A stretch of 64,000 nucleotides of DNA, from NCBI GenBank assembly GCA_037127315.1, contig JBBBDQ010000750.1, forward strand, positions 4,975,001 to 5,039,000, written 5' to 3'. Made by a program: the position numbers and the translations under genes. This stretch comes from Ascarosepion bandense. Taxonomy: Eukaryota > Mollusca > Cephalopoda > Sepiida > Sepiidae. This document shows positions 22,440 through 32,040 of the stretch, one piece after another (position 1 is the stretch's first letter; each line of letters opens with the position of its first letter). The notes beneath the pieces are model-generated. The model did no database searches. It was given only the letters and a program-made list of their open reading frames with translations, and was not told the origin of the DNA.

Positions 22440-23060
22440 GAAAGGACTACATCTAAATTGCAAGAAAAACAATGAATGGTCATCAGTAAAAAGAGGAACC
22501 CAAAATTCCAACGGCAGACCGGAGATACTAAAATCGAGCAGGTAGAGAAATATTAATATCTGGGAAGTGTTCTAACAGAGGACGGTAAGTGCGACACTGA
22601 GATCATGGCCAATGATGCATTCTAGAATTTTAGCAGAAAATTGAGAGACGGAAAGATTTCGCAGAGAACAAAGAAAGTACTGGATTTTTATGTGATGTCT
22701 GCCCTTCAATATGGCAGTGAATGCTGGACAATCTCATCAAAGATGAGGGAAAAACTGGAAGCAACCGAAATAGTGTTCTACAGAAGGATGCTGAGGATAT
22801 CATGGACCGAACATGTGGACAGCAAAGAAGTTTTGGAGAAAATGAAAACGAGAAGAAAACTTATAATAGAGGGAAGAAGAGACAGAGGAAAGCAACGCGT
22901 GACGTACTTGATGGATTTGAACAGATGAATGGCGGAGCAGGGTTTGGGAGGGGTAACAGGCGAAGGGTGTTAAGAGCTACAAGGGATAGGGAGATGTGGA
23001 AGGCCATGATCGCCTACATCCTGAAGAAGAAGCAAGAAGAAGAAATAACAGTTAAATATG
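22440..23060 (+). pseudogene. LINE-B (RTE-like) 3' fragment
   Basis: Frames in order: QTGDTKIEQVEK-like segment, KISQRTKKVLDFYVMSALQY then GSECWTISSKMREKLEATE, FYRRMLRISWTEHVDSKEVL, and RKLIIEGRRDRGKQRVTYL, then a frameshift into MNGGAGFGRGNRR and ATRDREMWKAMIAYILK. This is the C-terminal third of the LINE-B protein and runs almost to its end, followed by GAA-rich sequence (23020-23045). One frameshift and an internal deletion of the ILNIRKRQLKFLGH segment make it inactive. Confidence 0.85.
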
Positions 23061-23329
23061 GACGAAGCGATTAAGATTGTAGTGATGTGGAAAGGATCAT
23101 CCACAAGGCAGCGGCTATTGGGAAAAAGGTGTCCCAACGGAACTTCTTCCTTAGCGATGAAATAAGAAAGAAATGAGAATGATTAGCCACTGTGTAAATG
23201 ACTAGGCGTTTCTTAGATATAGAGATCTGAACAGGTGAAACTAAGAAATGTAGGAAATAGCGATAGAGTATCGAGAGGCTTGCAACATTTCATCTGTAGG
23301 GTTGCAGGGTGGGAAATATGAGATCCACC

Positions 23330-25040
23330 ACAGGAGCGTGCAAACGCTTCTGAACTCTGTCATGCCCAGGAAGTGTAGATTGGGCACTTTCAGTCCACAT
23401 GTGGTAGCAATGCCCATTTTTGGTTTGATTTGATTTGTAAAGAGAGCACATGCCTAGACGAGTGTTGTACTTTCTGGAGATTTATAAGTAATAGTTTGTT
23501 AGCCCATAAGATCTTGCAGACGATTATGAACACTATCGTGTTCGAGAAGTGAGAATTTGGTATTTTCAGTCCAAATATGGTAGCAATGCCCATTTTTGGT
23601 TTGATTTGATTTGTAAAGAGAGCACATGCCTAGACGAATGTTGTACTTTCTGGAGATTTATAAGTAATAGTTTGTTAGCCCATAAGATCTTGCAGACGAT
23701 TATGAACACTATCGTGTTCGAGACGTGAGAATTTGGTATTTTTAGTCCAAATATGGTAGCAATGCCCATTTTTGGTTTGATTTGATTTGTAAAGAGAGCA
23801 CATGCCTAGACGAATGTTGTACTTTCTGGAGATTTATAAGTAATAGTTTGTTAGCCCATAAGATCTTGCAGACGATTATGAACACTATCGTGTTCAAGAA
23901 GTGAGAATTTGGCATTTTCAGTCTAAATATGGTAGCAATGCCAATATTTGGTTTGATTTGATTTGTAAAGAGAGCACATGCCTAGACGAATGTTGTACTT
24001 TCTGGAGATTTATAAGTAATAGTTTGTTAGCCCATAAGATCTTGCAAACGATTATGAACATTATCGTGTTCAAGAAGTGAGAATTTGGCATTTTCAGTCT
24101 AAATATGGTAGCAATGCCAATATTTGGTTTGATTTGATTTGTAAAGAGAGCACATGCCTAGACGAATGTTGTACTTTCTGGAGATTTATAAATAATAGTT
24201 TGTTACCCCATAAGATCTTGCAGACGATTATGAACACTATCGTGTTCGAGACGTGAGAATTTGGTATTTTCAGTCCAAATATGGTAGCAATGCCCATTTT
24301 TGGTTTGATTTGATTTGTAAAGAGAGCACATGCCTAGACGAATGTTGTACTTTCTGGAGATTTATAAGTAATAGTTTGTTAGCCCATAAGATCTTGCAGA
24401 CGATTATGAACACTATCGTGTTCAAGAAGTGAGAATTTGGCATTTTCAGTCTAAATATGGTAGCAATGCCAATATTTGGTTTGATTTGATTTGTAAAGAG
24501 AGCACATGCCTAGACGAATGTTGTACTTTCTGGAGATTTATAAGTAATAGTTTGTTAGCCCATAAGATCTTGCAGACGATTATGAACACTATCGTGTTCA
24601 AGAAGTGAGAATTTGGCATTTTCAGTCCAAATATGGTAGCAATGCCAATATTTGGTTTGATTTGATTTGTAAAGAGAGCTTATGCCTAGACGAATGTTGT
24701 ACTTTCTGGAGAGTTATAAGTAATAGTTTGTTAGCCCATAAGATCTTGCAGACGATTATGAACACTATCGTGTCCGAGAAGTGAGAATTTGGTATTTTCA
24801 GAACCAAATATGGTAGCAATGCCAATATTTGGTTTGATTTGATTTGTAAAGAGAGCTTATGCCTAGACGAATGTTGTACTTTCTGGAGATTTATAAGTAA
24901 TAGTTTGTTAGCCCATAAGATCTTGCAGACGATTATGAACACTATCGTGTTCGAGAAATGAGAATTTGGTATTTTCTGTCCAAATATGTTTGCAATGCCA
25001 TTTTTTGGTTTGATTTGATTTGTAAAGAGAACACATGAAT
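23330..25040 (-). repeat. 176-bp satellite derived from LINE-A
   Basis: About nine tandem units with a 176-bp period (boundary word gcccatttttggtttgatt or gccaatatttggtttgatt recurs every 176 bp from about 23411). Minus-strand translation gives variants of IATIFGLKIPNSHFSNTIVF and HNRLQDLMG, matching the LINE-A segment at 5.0-5.35 kb. So the array is amplified from an internal piece of a LINE-A protein region. Neighbouring units differ by only a few bases; the outer units (23330-23410 and 24950-25040) are most diverged. Confidence 0.9.
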
Positions 25041-25079
25041 AGAGAAATGTGTTTTTTCTGTTGAGTTATAAGTAATTGT

Positions 25080-25430
25080 TCGGTTAGCCCTGAAGATACG
25101 TTCCTTGCAGTCATTTGAGAGAACTATTTTAGCCTTCCATCAGCATAGTGATGATAGTGACTTATTGCGCCTTCTAGGGTTAACATTTTCCGCTGACATG
25201 AATTGGAAATATTATATTGAATCAGTTGCAACTAAGAATGTTGATTTACAGTGTAGGGTTATACAATTTTTTCTGTCCGGAATCTACCTTACACATTAAG
25301 ATATCTTTCATGCGTCCTTGCTTTGAATATTTCTGCCACATATGTTCTTATACCTCTGTTATATATTTAGTGATTCTTGATAAAATACCAAAAAATAATC
25401 TGCAATGTTATGTTTTTAATTTTTTTTAAT
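25080..25430 (+). pseudogene. LINE-A polymerase fragment
   Basis: Plus strand reads LLRLLGLTFSADMNWKYYIE and SVATKN, then a broken continuation. It matches the segment SLIGLTLSSDLKWNHYIRSI of the better copy at 42.05 kb. Its orientation is opposite to the adjacent 176-bp array. Confidence 0.7.
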
Positions 25431-25765
25431 CATTTCACCCCAAGCAAGGCATTCCACTGCCACTATTGCGCAGGGGGTTACATATGGAAAAGTGATGAGA
25501 AAGAGTGGTTAGGTATAGGAAATGTCAGAAGGAGGGTAATAGACGGATGAGGATACCGAGGATGTGGGTGGAGTAGATAGAGTAAAGAGCTTGAGTGAAT
25601 ATTAATCTAATGTCACTGTTGCACAGGGGGTTACATAGGGGAAAGTGATGAGAAAGAGTGGTTAGATATAGGAAATGTAAAAAGGAGGGTGATAGACGGG
25701 TAAGGATAACGAGGATGAGGGTTAGGTAGATGGGAAGAGTGTTTGAGAGAATGGATGCGAGTTAG
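25430..25765 (-). repeat. Tandem pair of LINE-A 3' tails, about 180 bp each
   Basis: Minus-strand LINE-A tail (plus strand shows tttcaccccaagcaaggcat and gcgcagggggttacatatgg) followed by a second copy starting near 25612 (cactgttgcacagggggtta). It is the same segment that is triplicated at 2914-3432. Confidence 0.8.
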
Positions 25766-26175
25766 AGTCCAGACTTAGCATCTAGGCTTCAGTCACTGTC
25801 CTACCAACGTGTGCCTTTTCTATAAATGATTGTTTTGGTGAGCTTTCCTCTTTGGTACATAGATTTTATGAATTTAAGTGCAGTACTAGATTGGCAGTAA
25901 GGGCTCACTATTTTACAGTTAAAATGGCTCGAAGTATACCCTAACTATGCTAACAGTTTCTTCTCTCGCTTGCGGAAATTTCTTCAGTTTGTTTGCTTAT
26001 CAGCCAAATTTGATCTTCAAAAATTTAAATGAAGAGTCAATCTTTATGCTATGTCTTCTTATTGTTGTCTCTCCTTAATAATGTTTTTCTTTTACTCATA
26101 TTCTCTCACACCCAATAACCTTCTTGCATCTTAGCATCTTTATTATCTTGCTTGGTATGAAACGTTTTATAATTA
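25765..26175 (+). pseudogene. LINE-A 3' end fragment
   Basis: Broken plus-strand frames (SRLQSLSYQR, FFSRLRKFLQFVCL) and a tail ending cttgcttggtatgaaacgtt show the C-terminal part of LINE-A, highly diverged. It is arranged tail-to-head against the minus-strand tails on its left. Confidence 0.6.
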
Positions 26176-26193
26176 TAAAACTTTAAATGAAAC

Positions 26194-26432
26194 CGCAATC
26201 GTTTACAGTTCTGGAATGACTTGTGTTATTCCGGTGACTGGCGTGTGTATACACTGCTTATATACAACACGTTAAAATTTCTCTTCTCTGATTCCATGCG
26301 CCTATGGCTTAGGGAGTAGCGACTCCGACTGACACTAAATCTGTCGAATTTCGATCCCGGACAGAAGAAAGTGGATGTGTTTAGCCACACTGATGAGCTG
26401 TGATAAGGTGAAACAGGCTTATATGTGAATCA
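26194..26432 (+). mobile_element. HHR-SINE copy D, subfamily 2
   Basis: First of a row of HHR-SINE monomers (26.2-27.74 kb). Leader gtgtatacactgcttatata, tRNA-like part (cctatggcttagggagtagc; B-box-like tttcgatcccgg) and hammerhead core. The tail runs into long (TA)n tracts up to 26,581. Confidence 0.8.
26378..26432 (+). ncRNA. Hammerhead motif, HHR-SINE copy D
   Basis: CCACA (26385-26389), CTGATGA (26390-26396), GAAA (26410-26413); stem II is broken (GCTG against AGGT) and the 3' strand of stem I reads TGTGA. Probably weakened. Confidence 0.65.
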
Positions 26433-26468
<36 letters not shown>

Positions 26469-26499
26469 TTTGTTTTTTGTACATGTTCTAAAGTAATAA

Positions 26500-26581
<82 letters not shown>
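26433..26581. repeat. (TA)n tracts after HHR-SINE copy D
   Basis: Two long TA tracts (26433-26465 and 26499-26581) separated by gtttgttttttgtacatgttc. Confidence 0.9.
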
Positions 26582-26583
<2 letters not shown>

Positions 26584-26885
26584 GCTCTTATTACAATTGA
26601 GCTCTCTAGAGAATCACGTTTTAAAAACAGTTTCCACTTCTGCGAATATGCGTGACTCTTCAGAATTCAATTCTTTCGGTGAGTGCCGTGCGTATACACT
26701 GCTTATATACAGCTCGTTAAAATTTCCCTTCTCTGATTATATGCGCCTATGGCTTATCGGGTTGCCACTCCAACTGACACCAAATCGGTCGAGTTTCCAT
26801 CCCGGACAGAAGCAAGTGGATGTATCTAGCCACACTGATGAGCTGCTATACAGCGAAACACGCTTATATTTGGATGGCTAATATA
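26582..26885 (+). mobile_element. HHR-SINE copy E, subfamily 2, full monomer
   Basis: The complete leader (attgagctctctagagaatc, cgaatatgcgtgactcttca), tRNA-like region (cctatggcttatcgggttg; gagtttccatcccgg), hammerhead and short tail. About 300 bp, which I take as the monomer length. Confidence 0.85.
26823..26875 (+). ncRNA. Hammerhead motif, HHR-SINE copy E
   Basis: CCACA 26830-26834, CTGATGA 26835-26841, stem II GCTG/CAGC, GAAA 26855-26858. Stem III and the 3' strand of stem I (TTTGG) carry substitutions. Confidence 0.7.
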
Positions 26886-27075
26886 TTATACTCTCATTAC
26901 GATTGAGCTCTCTAGAGAAGAAAATTTTCAAAACACTTCTGCGATATATGCGTGACTCTTTAGAAATGAATTCAGTTATTCCGGTGATGTGATATATATA
27001 TAAGTAAATAACTAACCTAGAGAGCCAACGAACCTACCAAGGTTTCACCAAATTGGATCTTCAGGGAAAGAGCCA
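26886..27075 (+). mobile_element. HHR-SINE leader fragment joined to a foldback-family repeat
   Basis: A leader only (acgattgagctctctagaga, atgcgtgactctttagaaat) up to about 26995, then sequence of the family seen at 43.5 kb (gagagccaacgaacctacca, 27020-27039). On the minus strand this second part has a hammerhead-like order: CTGAAGA (27058-27064), stem II CCA/TGG, GAAA (27043-27046) and a 4-bp stem III closing at 27032. Confidence 0.6.
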
Positions 27076-27179
27076 ACTTTGTGTTTAGCTCGTTCTTTTT
27101 TTATTACCATTTTTTCCTTCTGCGTATGTACTCGGAGGGTTTTTCGAAACGAGTATAACGACAAGTTCATATATATATA

Positions 27180-27412
27180 TGCGTTACTCTTCAGAAATGA
27201 CTTGTGTTATTTCGGTGACTGGCGTGTGTATACACTGCTTATATACAACACGTTAAAATTTCTCTTCTCTGATTCCATGCGCCTATGGCTTAGGGAGTAG
27301 CGACTCCGAATGACACCAAATTTGTCGAATTTTGATCCCGGCCAGAAGCAAGTGGATGTGTCTAACCACACTGATGAGCTGTGATACAGCGGAACAGGCT
27401 TGTATATGGATG

Positions 27413-27445
<33 letters not shown>
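27180..27445 (+). mobile_element. HHR-SINE copy F, subfamily 2, with (TA)n tail
   Basis: Leader gcgttactcttcagaaatga to tatacactgcttatatac, tRNA-like part (cctatggcttagggagtagc; ttttgatcccggcc), hammerhead, then (TA)n 27418-27443. Almost collinear with copy D. Confidence 0.85.
27359..27413 (+). ncRNA. Hammerhead motif, HHR-SINE copy F
   Basis: CCACA 27366-27370, CTGATGA 27371-27377, stem II GCTG/CAGC, core GGAA (27391-27394) in place of GAAA, stem III ACA/TGT, triplet GTA 27402-27404, 3' stem I TATGG. The GAAA change should reduce or abolish cleavage. Confidence 0.7.
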
Positions 27446-27447
<2 letters not shown>

Positions 27448-27740
27448 TTTCCCATCGATTAAGCACTCTGGAGAAATGGTAGGTTAAAATCAGTAGCTAC
27501 TCACTGCTATTTACCCATTCTTCAGCTATGAACTGAACACTCTTGGCTACTGGCGTTTGTTTACTTTGTGTATTTAACAGACTAAAGTCTGCCTACCATG
27601 ACTGTGCGCCGATAGCTTATAGGTAGAATCCCCCCGTCAAATCGGTCTGGTTTCAATCCTGGCTGGAAGTAATCGGATTTTTAACCGTACTGACGAGCTG
27701 TGATACAGCAAAACAGGACTCTATGCGTATATATATATAT
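27446..27740 (+). mobile_element. HHR-SINE copy G, subfamily 1
   Basis: Leader (gattaagcactctggagaaa, cttggctactggcgtttg), A box tagcttataggta (27613-27625), B box ggtttcaatcc (27649-27659), hammerhead and a short (TA)n. Last monomer of the row; the Tc1-like relic starts right after it. Confidence 0.85.
27678..27732 (+). ncRNA. Hammerhead motif, HHR-SINE copy G
   Basis: CCGTA 27685-27689, CTGACGA 27690-27696 (position 7 may vary in known hammerheads), stem II GCTG/CAGC but the following core is AAAA in place of GAAA; 3' stem I TGCGT. Confidence 0.65.
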
Positions 27741-27749
27741 ATATCCGCT

Positions 27750-28420
27750 ATTAAAACGTAAAAATGTGAAAGATCGTTTAGAATTTATTAAAGAGTTGTT
27801 AAAAAGAATCAGATTAATTCGGGAAGAAAGTTATTTTGTCAGATGAAACGAAAATTGAGCTTTTCGGGAGAAACATATACACCCAAGTATAGAGAAACTG
27901 AATACAAACCAGTAAACACCATCCAAACAGTCAAATATGGTGTGGGGTGGAAGTATTTGGGGGTGTTTTTTCGTATAAACGAATAGGAGAACTGGAAGCC
28001 ATCGAAGGAAGAATGAATATAGCAAAATACGGGAAAATCATATCAACCCATCTATTAAAAAGTTTAACAGCTTTGGGTTTTAAGCGAGATTTTGAGCGAG
28101 ATTTTGAGCGAGATTTTCTATTCCAGCAGGATAAAGATCCAAAGCACAGGACTAAAACAACTCAACACTGGTTCAATAAAAATGGAATTTTGGAATTTCC
28201 TAGTCTGTCACCGGATATCAATTGAATAACAAATTAATGAAAAATGTTGAAGCTCAGAGTACACGCAAGAGATTAAAAACACATCAAGGAGGTGAAGAAA
28301 AAAATCTGTGGAAAAGAATGGTTGAAACTGCAAATCTTTATGCAAGAAGCGCGTTGAAAACTACAGAAAACAACAACAGAGCTGTAAGGCAGAACAAAGA
28401 ATATGCCACAAAATATTAAC
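27750..28420 (+). pseudogene. Tc1-like transposase pseudogene (DDE)
   Basis: The broken frame keeps the catalytic region: VILSDETKIELFG (first D), YGVGWKYLGVFF-like segment, ELEAIEGRMNIAKYGKII, LFQQDKDPKHRTKTTQHWF (second D) and SPDIN followed by IE after loss of one codon and a stop. The end reads NRAVRQNKEYATKY then stop at 28418-28420. A 12-bp in-frame triplication encodes RDFE repeats (28083-28118). No DNA-binding domain. Transposase activity is not expected. Confidence 0.88.
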
Positions 28421-28428
28421 AAATCGTG

Positions 28429-28658
28429 TTAACCCTCTAGGGCCATTCGTATCATATTTGATACAGTATTTCCCTATAAGGAAACATTTGGTATTTCCCT
28501 ATAAGGAAACATTTGGTATTCATTGACTGAGCAGTCAGTACTGCTTTCATTTGAAATTTATAAAATATTTCTCTTAAAAAATTTTTCAGGAAAATATTTC
28601 TTTCAAGGCTTGTTTTCATACTGTATCAAATATGATACGAATGGCCCGAGAGGGTTAA
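28429..28658. mobile_element. piggyBac-like MITE, copy 1
   Basis: A 222-bp element between TTAA sites (28429-28432 and 28655-28658) with inverted ends starting ccctctagggccattcgt and continuing about 35 bp. It has no coding capacity. Inside, a stretch of about 21 bp containing tccctataaggaaacattt is repeated. TTAA target sites and ends beginning CCC fit the piggyBac superfamily. Confidence 0.87.
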
Positions 28659-28736
28659 GGCTTCTACTGGGCATAAAGTGGGGGATCAGTTCTATATTGT
28701 TATGATGTAATAAACAGATCCCCCACTAATTACTAC
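28659..28736. repeat. 78-bp spacer with its own inverted repeat
   Basis: Between the two MITEs; contains agtgggggatc and its complement gatcccccact, separated by 28 bp. It may be part of a third small element. Confidence 0.65.
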
Positions 28737-28966
28737 TTAACCCTCTAGGGCCATTCGTATCATATTTGATACAGTATTTCCCTATAAGGAAACATTTGGT
28801 ATTTCCCTATAAGGAAACGTTTGGTATTCATTGACTGAGCAGTCAGTACTGCTTTCATTTGAAATTTATAAAATATTTCTCTTAAAAAATTTTTCAGGAA
28901 AATATTTCTTTCAAGGCTTGTTTTCATACTGTATCAAATATGATACGAATGGCCCTAGAGGGTTAA
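28737..28966. mobile_element. piggyBac-like MITE, copy 2
   Basis: Same length and orientation as copy 1 with only about two or three base differences (for example cctagagg in place of ccgagagg at the end). TTAA at both ends. Near identity means recent insertion or a segmental duplication. Confidence 0.87.
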
Positions 28967-29194
28967 ATACTTTTGCATACAGTCAAATTCAAAAATTGGC
29001 AATAGTATATAAAAAATGTAAAATATAAAATATAAAAATAAAAAAATATATAAATATAAAATATAAAATAATGTCTCAATTTCGCTCTCCTTAGTTAGAC
29101 AATGTTCATTAAAATGATTAAAGTAAGTATCATTCAAAGTGATCATTATTTGGTGAAATTTATTAAAACAAAAACGACGTGTTAAATACTTTTG

Positions 29195-29325
29195 CTACCC
29201 GCTATAATCGCCGATTGACGCCAATTCGGTCGGGTTTCAATCCTGGGTCAAAAGCGATCGGTGTCTAACCGTACTGATGAGCTGTGATACAGCGAAACAG
29301 ATCTGTCTGCGGATGACTATTTACG
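29195..29325 (+). mobile_element. HHR-SINE copy H, subfamily 1, 5'-truncated
   Basis: Begins in the tRNA-like body (atcgccgattgacgccaatt), has an intact B box gggtttcaatcctgg (29232-29246), hammerhead, then passes without a (TA)n tail directly into the leader of the next monomer (tttacgctctcacaccctga). This head-to-tail joint defines the repeat as tandem. Confidence 0.88.
29263..29317 (+). ncRNA. Hammerhead ribozyme, HHR-SINE copy H (complete)
   Basis: Every core element matches the hammerhead consensus. Stem I CCGTA 29269-29273 with TGCGG 29308-29312, extended by GTC 29263-29265 with GAC 29315-29317; CTGATGA 29274-29280; stem II GCTG/CAGC with TGATA loop; GAAA 29294-29297; stem III ACA/TGT with GATC loop; cleavage triplet GTC 29305-29307. 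Predicted cut after 29307. Confidence 0.9.
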
Positions 29326-29612
29326 CTCTCACACCCTGATTGAGCACTCTGGAAGAATGGTAAACTTTGAAAAACAGTAGTTACTCCGGCATGTACGCAT
29401 CGCTCATTCCGTAATGAATTAGAGCACTCTGGCTATTGGGCGGGTATAATGACAATATACACGTTAAAAAGTCTGGCCATAGCCCAGAGGTAGAATCGCC
29501 GACTGACGCCAATTCGGTTGGGTTTCAATCCTGGGTTAAAAGCAATCGGAGTCTAACCGTACTGATGAGCTGTAATACAGCGAAACAGATATGTCTGCGG
29601 ATGACTATATAT
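29318..29612 (+). mobile_element. HHR-SINE copy I, subfamily 1, full monomer
   Basis: The most complete copy: leader 29318-29470, A box tagcccagaggta (29480-29492), B box ggtttcaatcc (29521-29531), hammerhead, tail ggatgactatatat. Distance from the previous core is 288 bp. A pol III promoter inside a unit that ends with a self-cleaving motif would let tandem transcripts be cut into monomers; that is inference. Confidence 0.9.
29551..29605 (+). ncRNA. Hammerhead ribozyme, HHR-SINE copy I (complete)
   Basis: CCGTA 29557-29561 pairs TGCGG 29596-29600; CTGATGA 29562-29568; stem II GCTG/CAGC with TAATA loop; GAAA 29582-29585; GTC 29593-29595. Stem III ACAGA/ATGT is slightly mismatched. Otherwise consensus. 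Confidence 0.87.
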
Positions 29613-30110
29613 GTGCAAATTAATTGAAACAACTGCTGTGGTTTCCTTTATTTCACCTTATGATTAGTTTTAGACCCACTGGAATGACAGGGTGTAATCG
29701 ATTTCTATTTTTTCTTCAGATTAGGCCATTAGCAGTTGTGTGTAGTAATATGGATTTATTTTCGGGGTGCATGATGAAATTTGTTTGACCTTGAAAAATA
29801 TTGTGTCATCCGTGATTGCATCAGATTTTTTTCCCATCGAGACAATATTGTCTCGACTGTCAATTAGTTGTCTTACGGTCATTGTCTACGATTGGTGTTA
29901 CTCCAAGAAAGCTTACGAAGATTGTAACTCTGCACGAACTCTGCAAGCCTTACAGAGAGATCGCGGATATTGTTGGTGTCAGACCTTCAAATGTTAATCG
30001 TGTCATCAAGGCAGGGAAACACACTAGTTCCTTCAGTCCAAAACGTAAAGGGAAATGCAGCCGGAAGAGAGAAAAAAAGCAGAGAAATGACATATAGCTG
30101 ATCAGGGAAA
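29613..30110 (+). pseudogene. Tc1-like element 5' part with transposase HTH
   Basis: The start gcaaattaattgaaacaact (about 29615) looks like a Tc1-type end. A frame from about 29855 reads VTPRKLTKIVTLHELCKPYR and EIADIVGVRPSNVNRVIKAG, then KHTSSFSPKRKGKCSRKRE: the paired-type helix-turn-helix and linker of a Tc1 transposase. It stops at 30095, before any catalytic residue. It could be the missing half of the element at 27.7-29.2 kb or a different member. Confidence 0.7.
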
Positions 30111-30779
30111 GTGTAATAGATCATAGGAAGAGATTATTCGTTTTGTTTCAATTAATTTTCACAAGGATCTCTGTCTCTCTCTTTCTCGTTCTTTCTCTTT
30201 CTCTCTCTCTATATATATATGTAAATTTCTAGTAATGAAAATGTGTTACTACTTCTTTAGTAGCTCTATGTATAGGTCACTAGGAGATAAAGGGAATACG
30301 GAGAAGGAAAAAGCTAGGCTTTCCTGTTCTTTTTTTAAAGAATAATCTTTTGTTATTCATAATCAAGTCATTTTATATTACTTTATTTATATTTTGATTA
30401 TTTTAGATATTTTATTCATTTATTTTTGGTTCTAAATTTTGATATTTAAAATGAAGTTTATTAAATTTAAGTCGTGAGATTTTATTTAATTTGCTATGAT
30501 CACAATGTTCTAGTATTTATTTTTTCGGGGTTTCATTTTTGGATCTTAATTTAGCTTCATACATTTCGTTATTAATTGCACAGCTACTATTCTGTAAGCA
30601 GAAATATGTATGTAAAAATAACAAGTCCATGAAAACAGAGAAACTACACATGAAAAAAAACAATATTTAAGAAGAAGAAATAAAAAAAACAATGCAAACA
30701 ACACACCCCTCTCAAAGCATGTATGAAAACCTGTTCCAATTTGCAAGAACAAGTCAAAACATTGTAAATATTTTATAAA
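30111..30779. other. Unassigned AT-rich stretch
   Basis: Contains a short pyrimidine (CT)n zone at 30170-30215 and otherwise AT-rich DNA with no recognised element. Confidence 0.5.
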
Positions 30780-31348
30780 GGAGAAGATAGACACAACTAC
30801 ATTTCCAGGGCAAAATAAACTGTTAAACAAAAGATTTTATTCCTAAATGCAGACACGAAAATAAATTCCTACTAAGCTACCCATAATCATATTTTGTCTT
30901 TGGATAACATTATTTTATTTGGGAGAGTCTTTCTAATTTCTTATACTTTGCACGGGTATTTTAACCTATGCAAATTAAATGTTTGCATATCTGTGATACC
31001 CCATGGCAATGGAAAGGTATCGAAGTAAACATACCTGAGATGATAAAGAAGGTAGACATAACTACGTTTCTAGAGTAAAAAAAACAAACTGTTAAACAAA
31101 AGAACTTATTCCCAGATACATACACGAAAAGAAATTCATACTAAGCTACCTATAATCATATCTTGTCTTCGGATGACTTTATTTTGTTAGGGAGAGTCTT
31201 TCTAATAAAAATTGGCACGGGCATTTCTAACATACACAAACTTAAGTTCATTCTTGTTAATGTTATACATAATGTTGTCTGTATTTCTGGGATATCTTAT
31301 GGCAATGGAAAGGTGTCGACGGAAACAAAGCTGACATGTTGGAAGTAA
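30780..31348. repeat. Tandem duplication, two diverged units of about 265-300 bp
   Basis: Unit 1 (about 30780-31042) and unit 2 (about 31043-31345) share gtagacataactac-type starts, caaactgttaaacaaaaga, actaagctacctataatcat and gggagagtctttctaat in the same order. Family unknown; no coding sign. Confidence 0.75.
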
Positions 31349-31738
31349 CGATCAACCGATCTACGCATGTGCAGCCTTTCGGCATATATGAAATATGTCT
31401 GTTCATCCATTTTTTGAATTAGCACTGTTCCTCTAAATCGTTTGGGAAAGTTTAGATAAAGTAACTTAAAAACTGCTTACAGTGAAGCAATCTGGCCAGT
31501 TTAGATCGACTAAAAGACATCCATGATTGCGTTCAAAACAAGTTGGACTTAATTTAATAATTAAATTGTTAAGTTTTAAACTGCTGAACATTACTTGTTA
31601 AACGGCATGAACTTCAAGTGATAATATAGAACAAGTCTGCATAATTATAAAAATGTGAAGGAACTTGTTCGTCACAGAAAATTAACCGCAGGCCGCTATA
31701 GTAACTTTTTAGGGTAACTTGTATGAGAATGAAAATGA
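31349..31738. other. Unassigned stretch
   Basis: No gene, RNA or repeat recognised. Confidence 0.5.
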
Positions 31739-31739
31739 A

Positions 31740-32040
31740 TGTGCATAGTGACGCAGTGGATATCGGAACAAGAAATCGGGGAGCCGAGTTCAAATTCCGA
31801 TTGAATTCGTTGTATTTCACTTACACGCAGATACCCTTGGGGAAGGTATTAATCCGTCTATTCCTTCCAGTTATGGGTTAAATAACAGGACAGATTGGGT
31901 TTTACATACTTGGCTGGCAACCAGTCTACCGCAGAAAGCAATGGCAACTTACTGCAGGATAATCTTCTGCCCAGTCAGTCATGTCTCTTTCGAGACATGA
32001 TCGCCCAAGCGCGTATCACGTATGGCACTTAACTGACTGT
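31740..32040 (+). mobile_element. SINE-2 copy
   Basis: Near full length. Head tagtgacgcagtggatatcg, B-box-like gagttcaaattcc, body cttggggaaggtattaatcc, ctaccgcagaaagcaatgg, and 3' hairpin catgtctctttcgagacatg (about 31979-31998), ending cacttaactgactg. Confidence 0.88.

Larger units (their letters stand above)
27741..29205 (+). mobile_element. Tc1-like element remnant with two nested MITEs
   Basis: The 3' two thirds of a Tc1-like transposon. The transposase relic runs to a stop near 28420; the region after it is interrupted by two TTAA-flanked MITEs and resumes at 28967. The 3' border is near 29200 (aatacttttgctacccgcta). The 5' terminal repeat and DNA-binding domain are missing, replaced by the (TA)n tail of the HHR-SINE. 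Confidence 0.8.

Noticed and set aside
23390..24942. CRISPR-like array because of regular 176-bp spacing
   Set aside because: Units are repeated over their full length without unique spacers; they translate to a LINE segment; the genome is eukaryotic.
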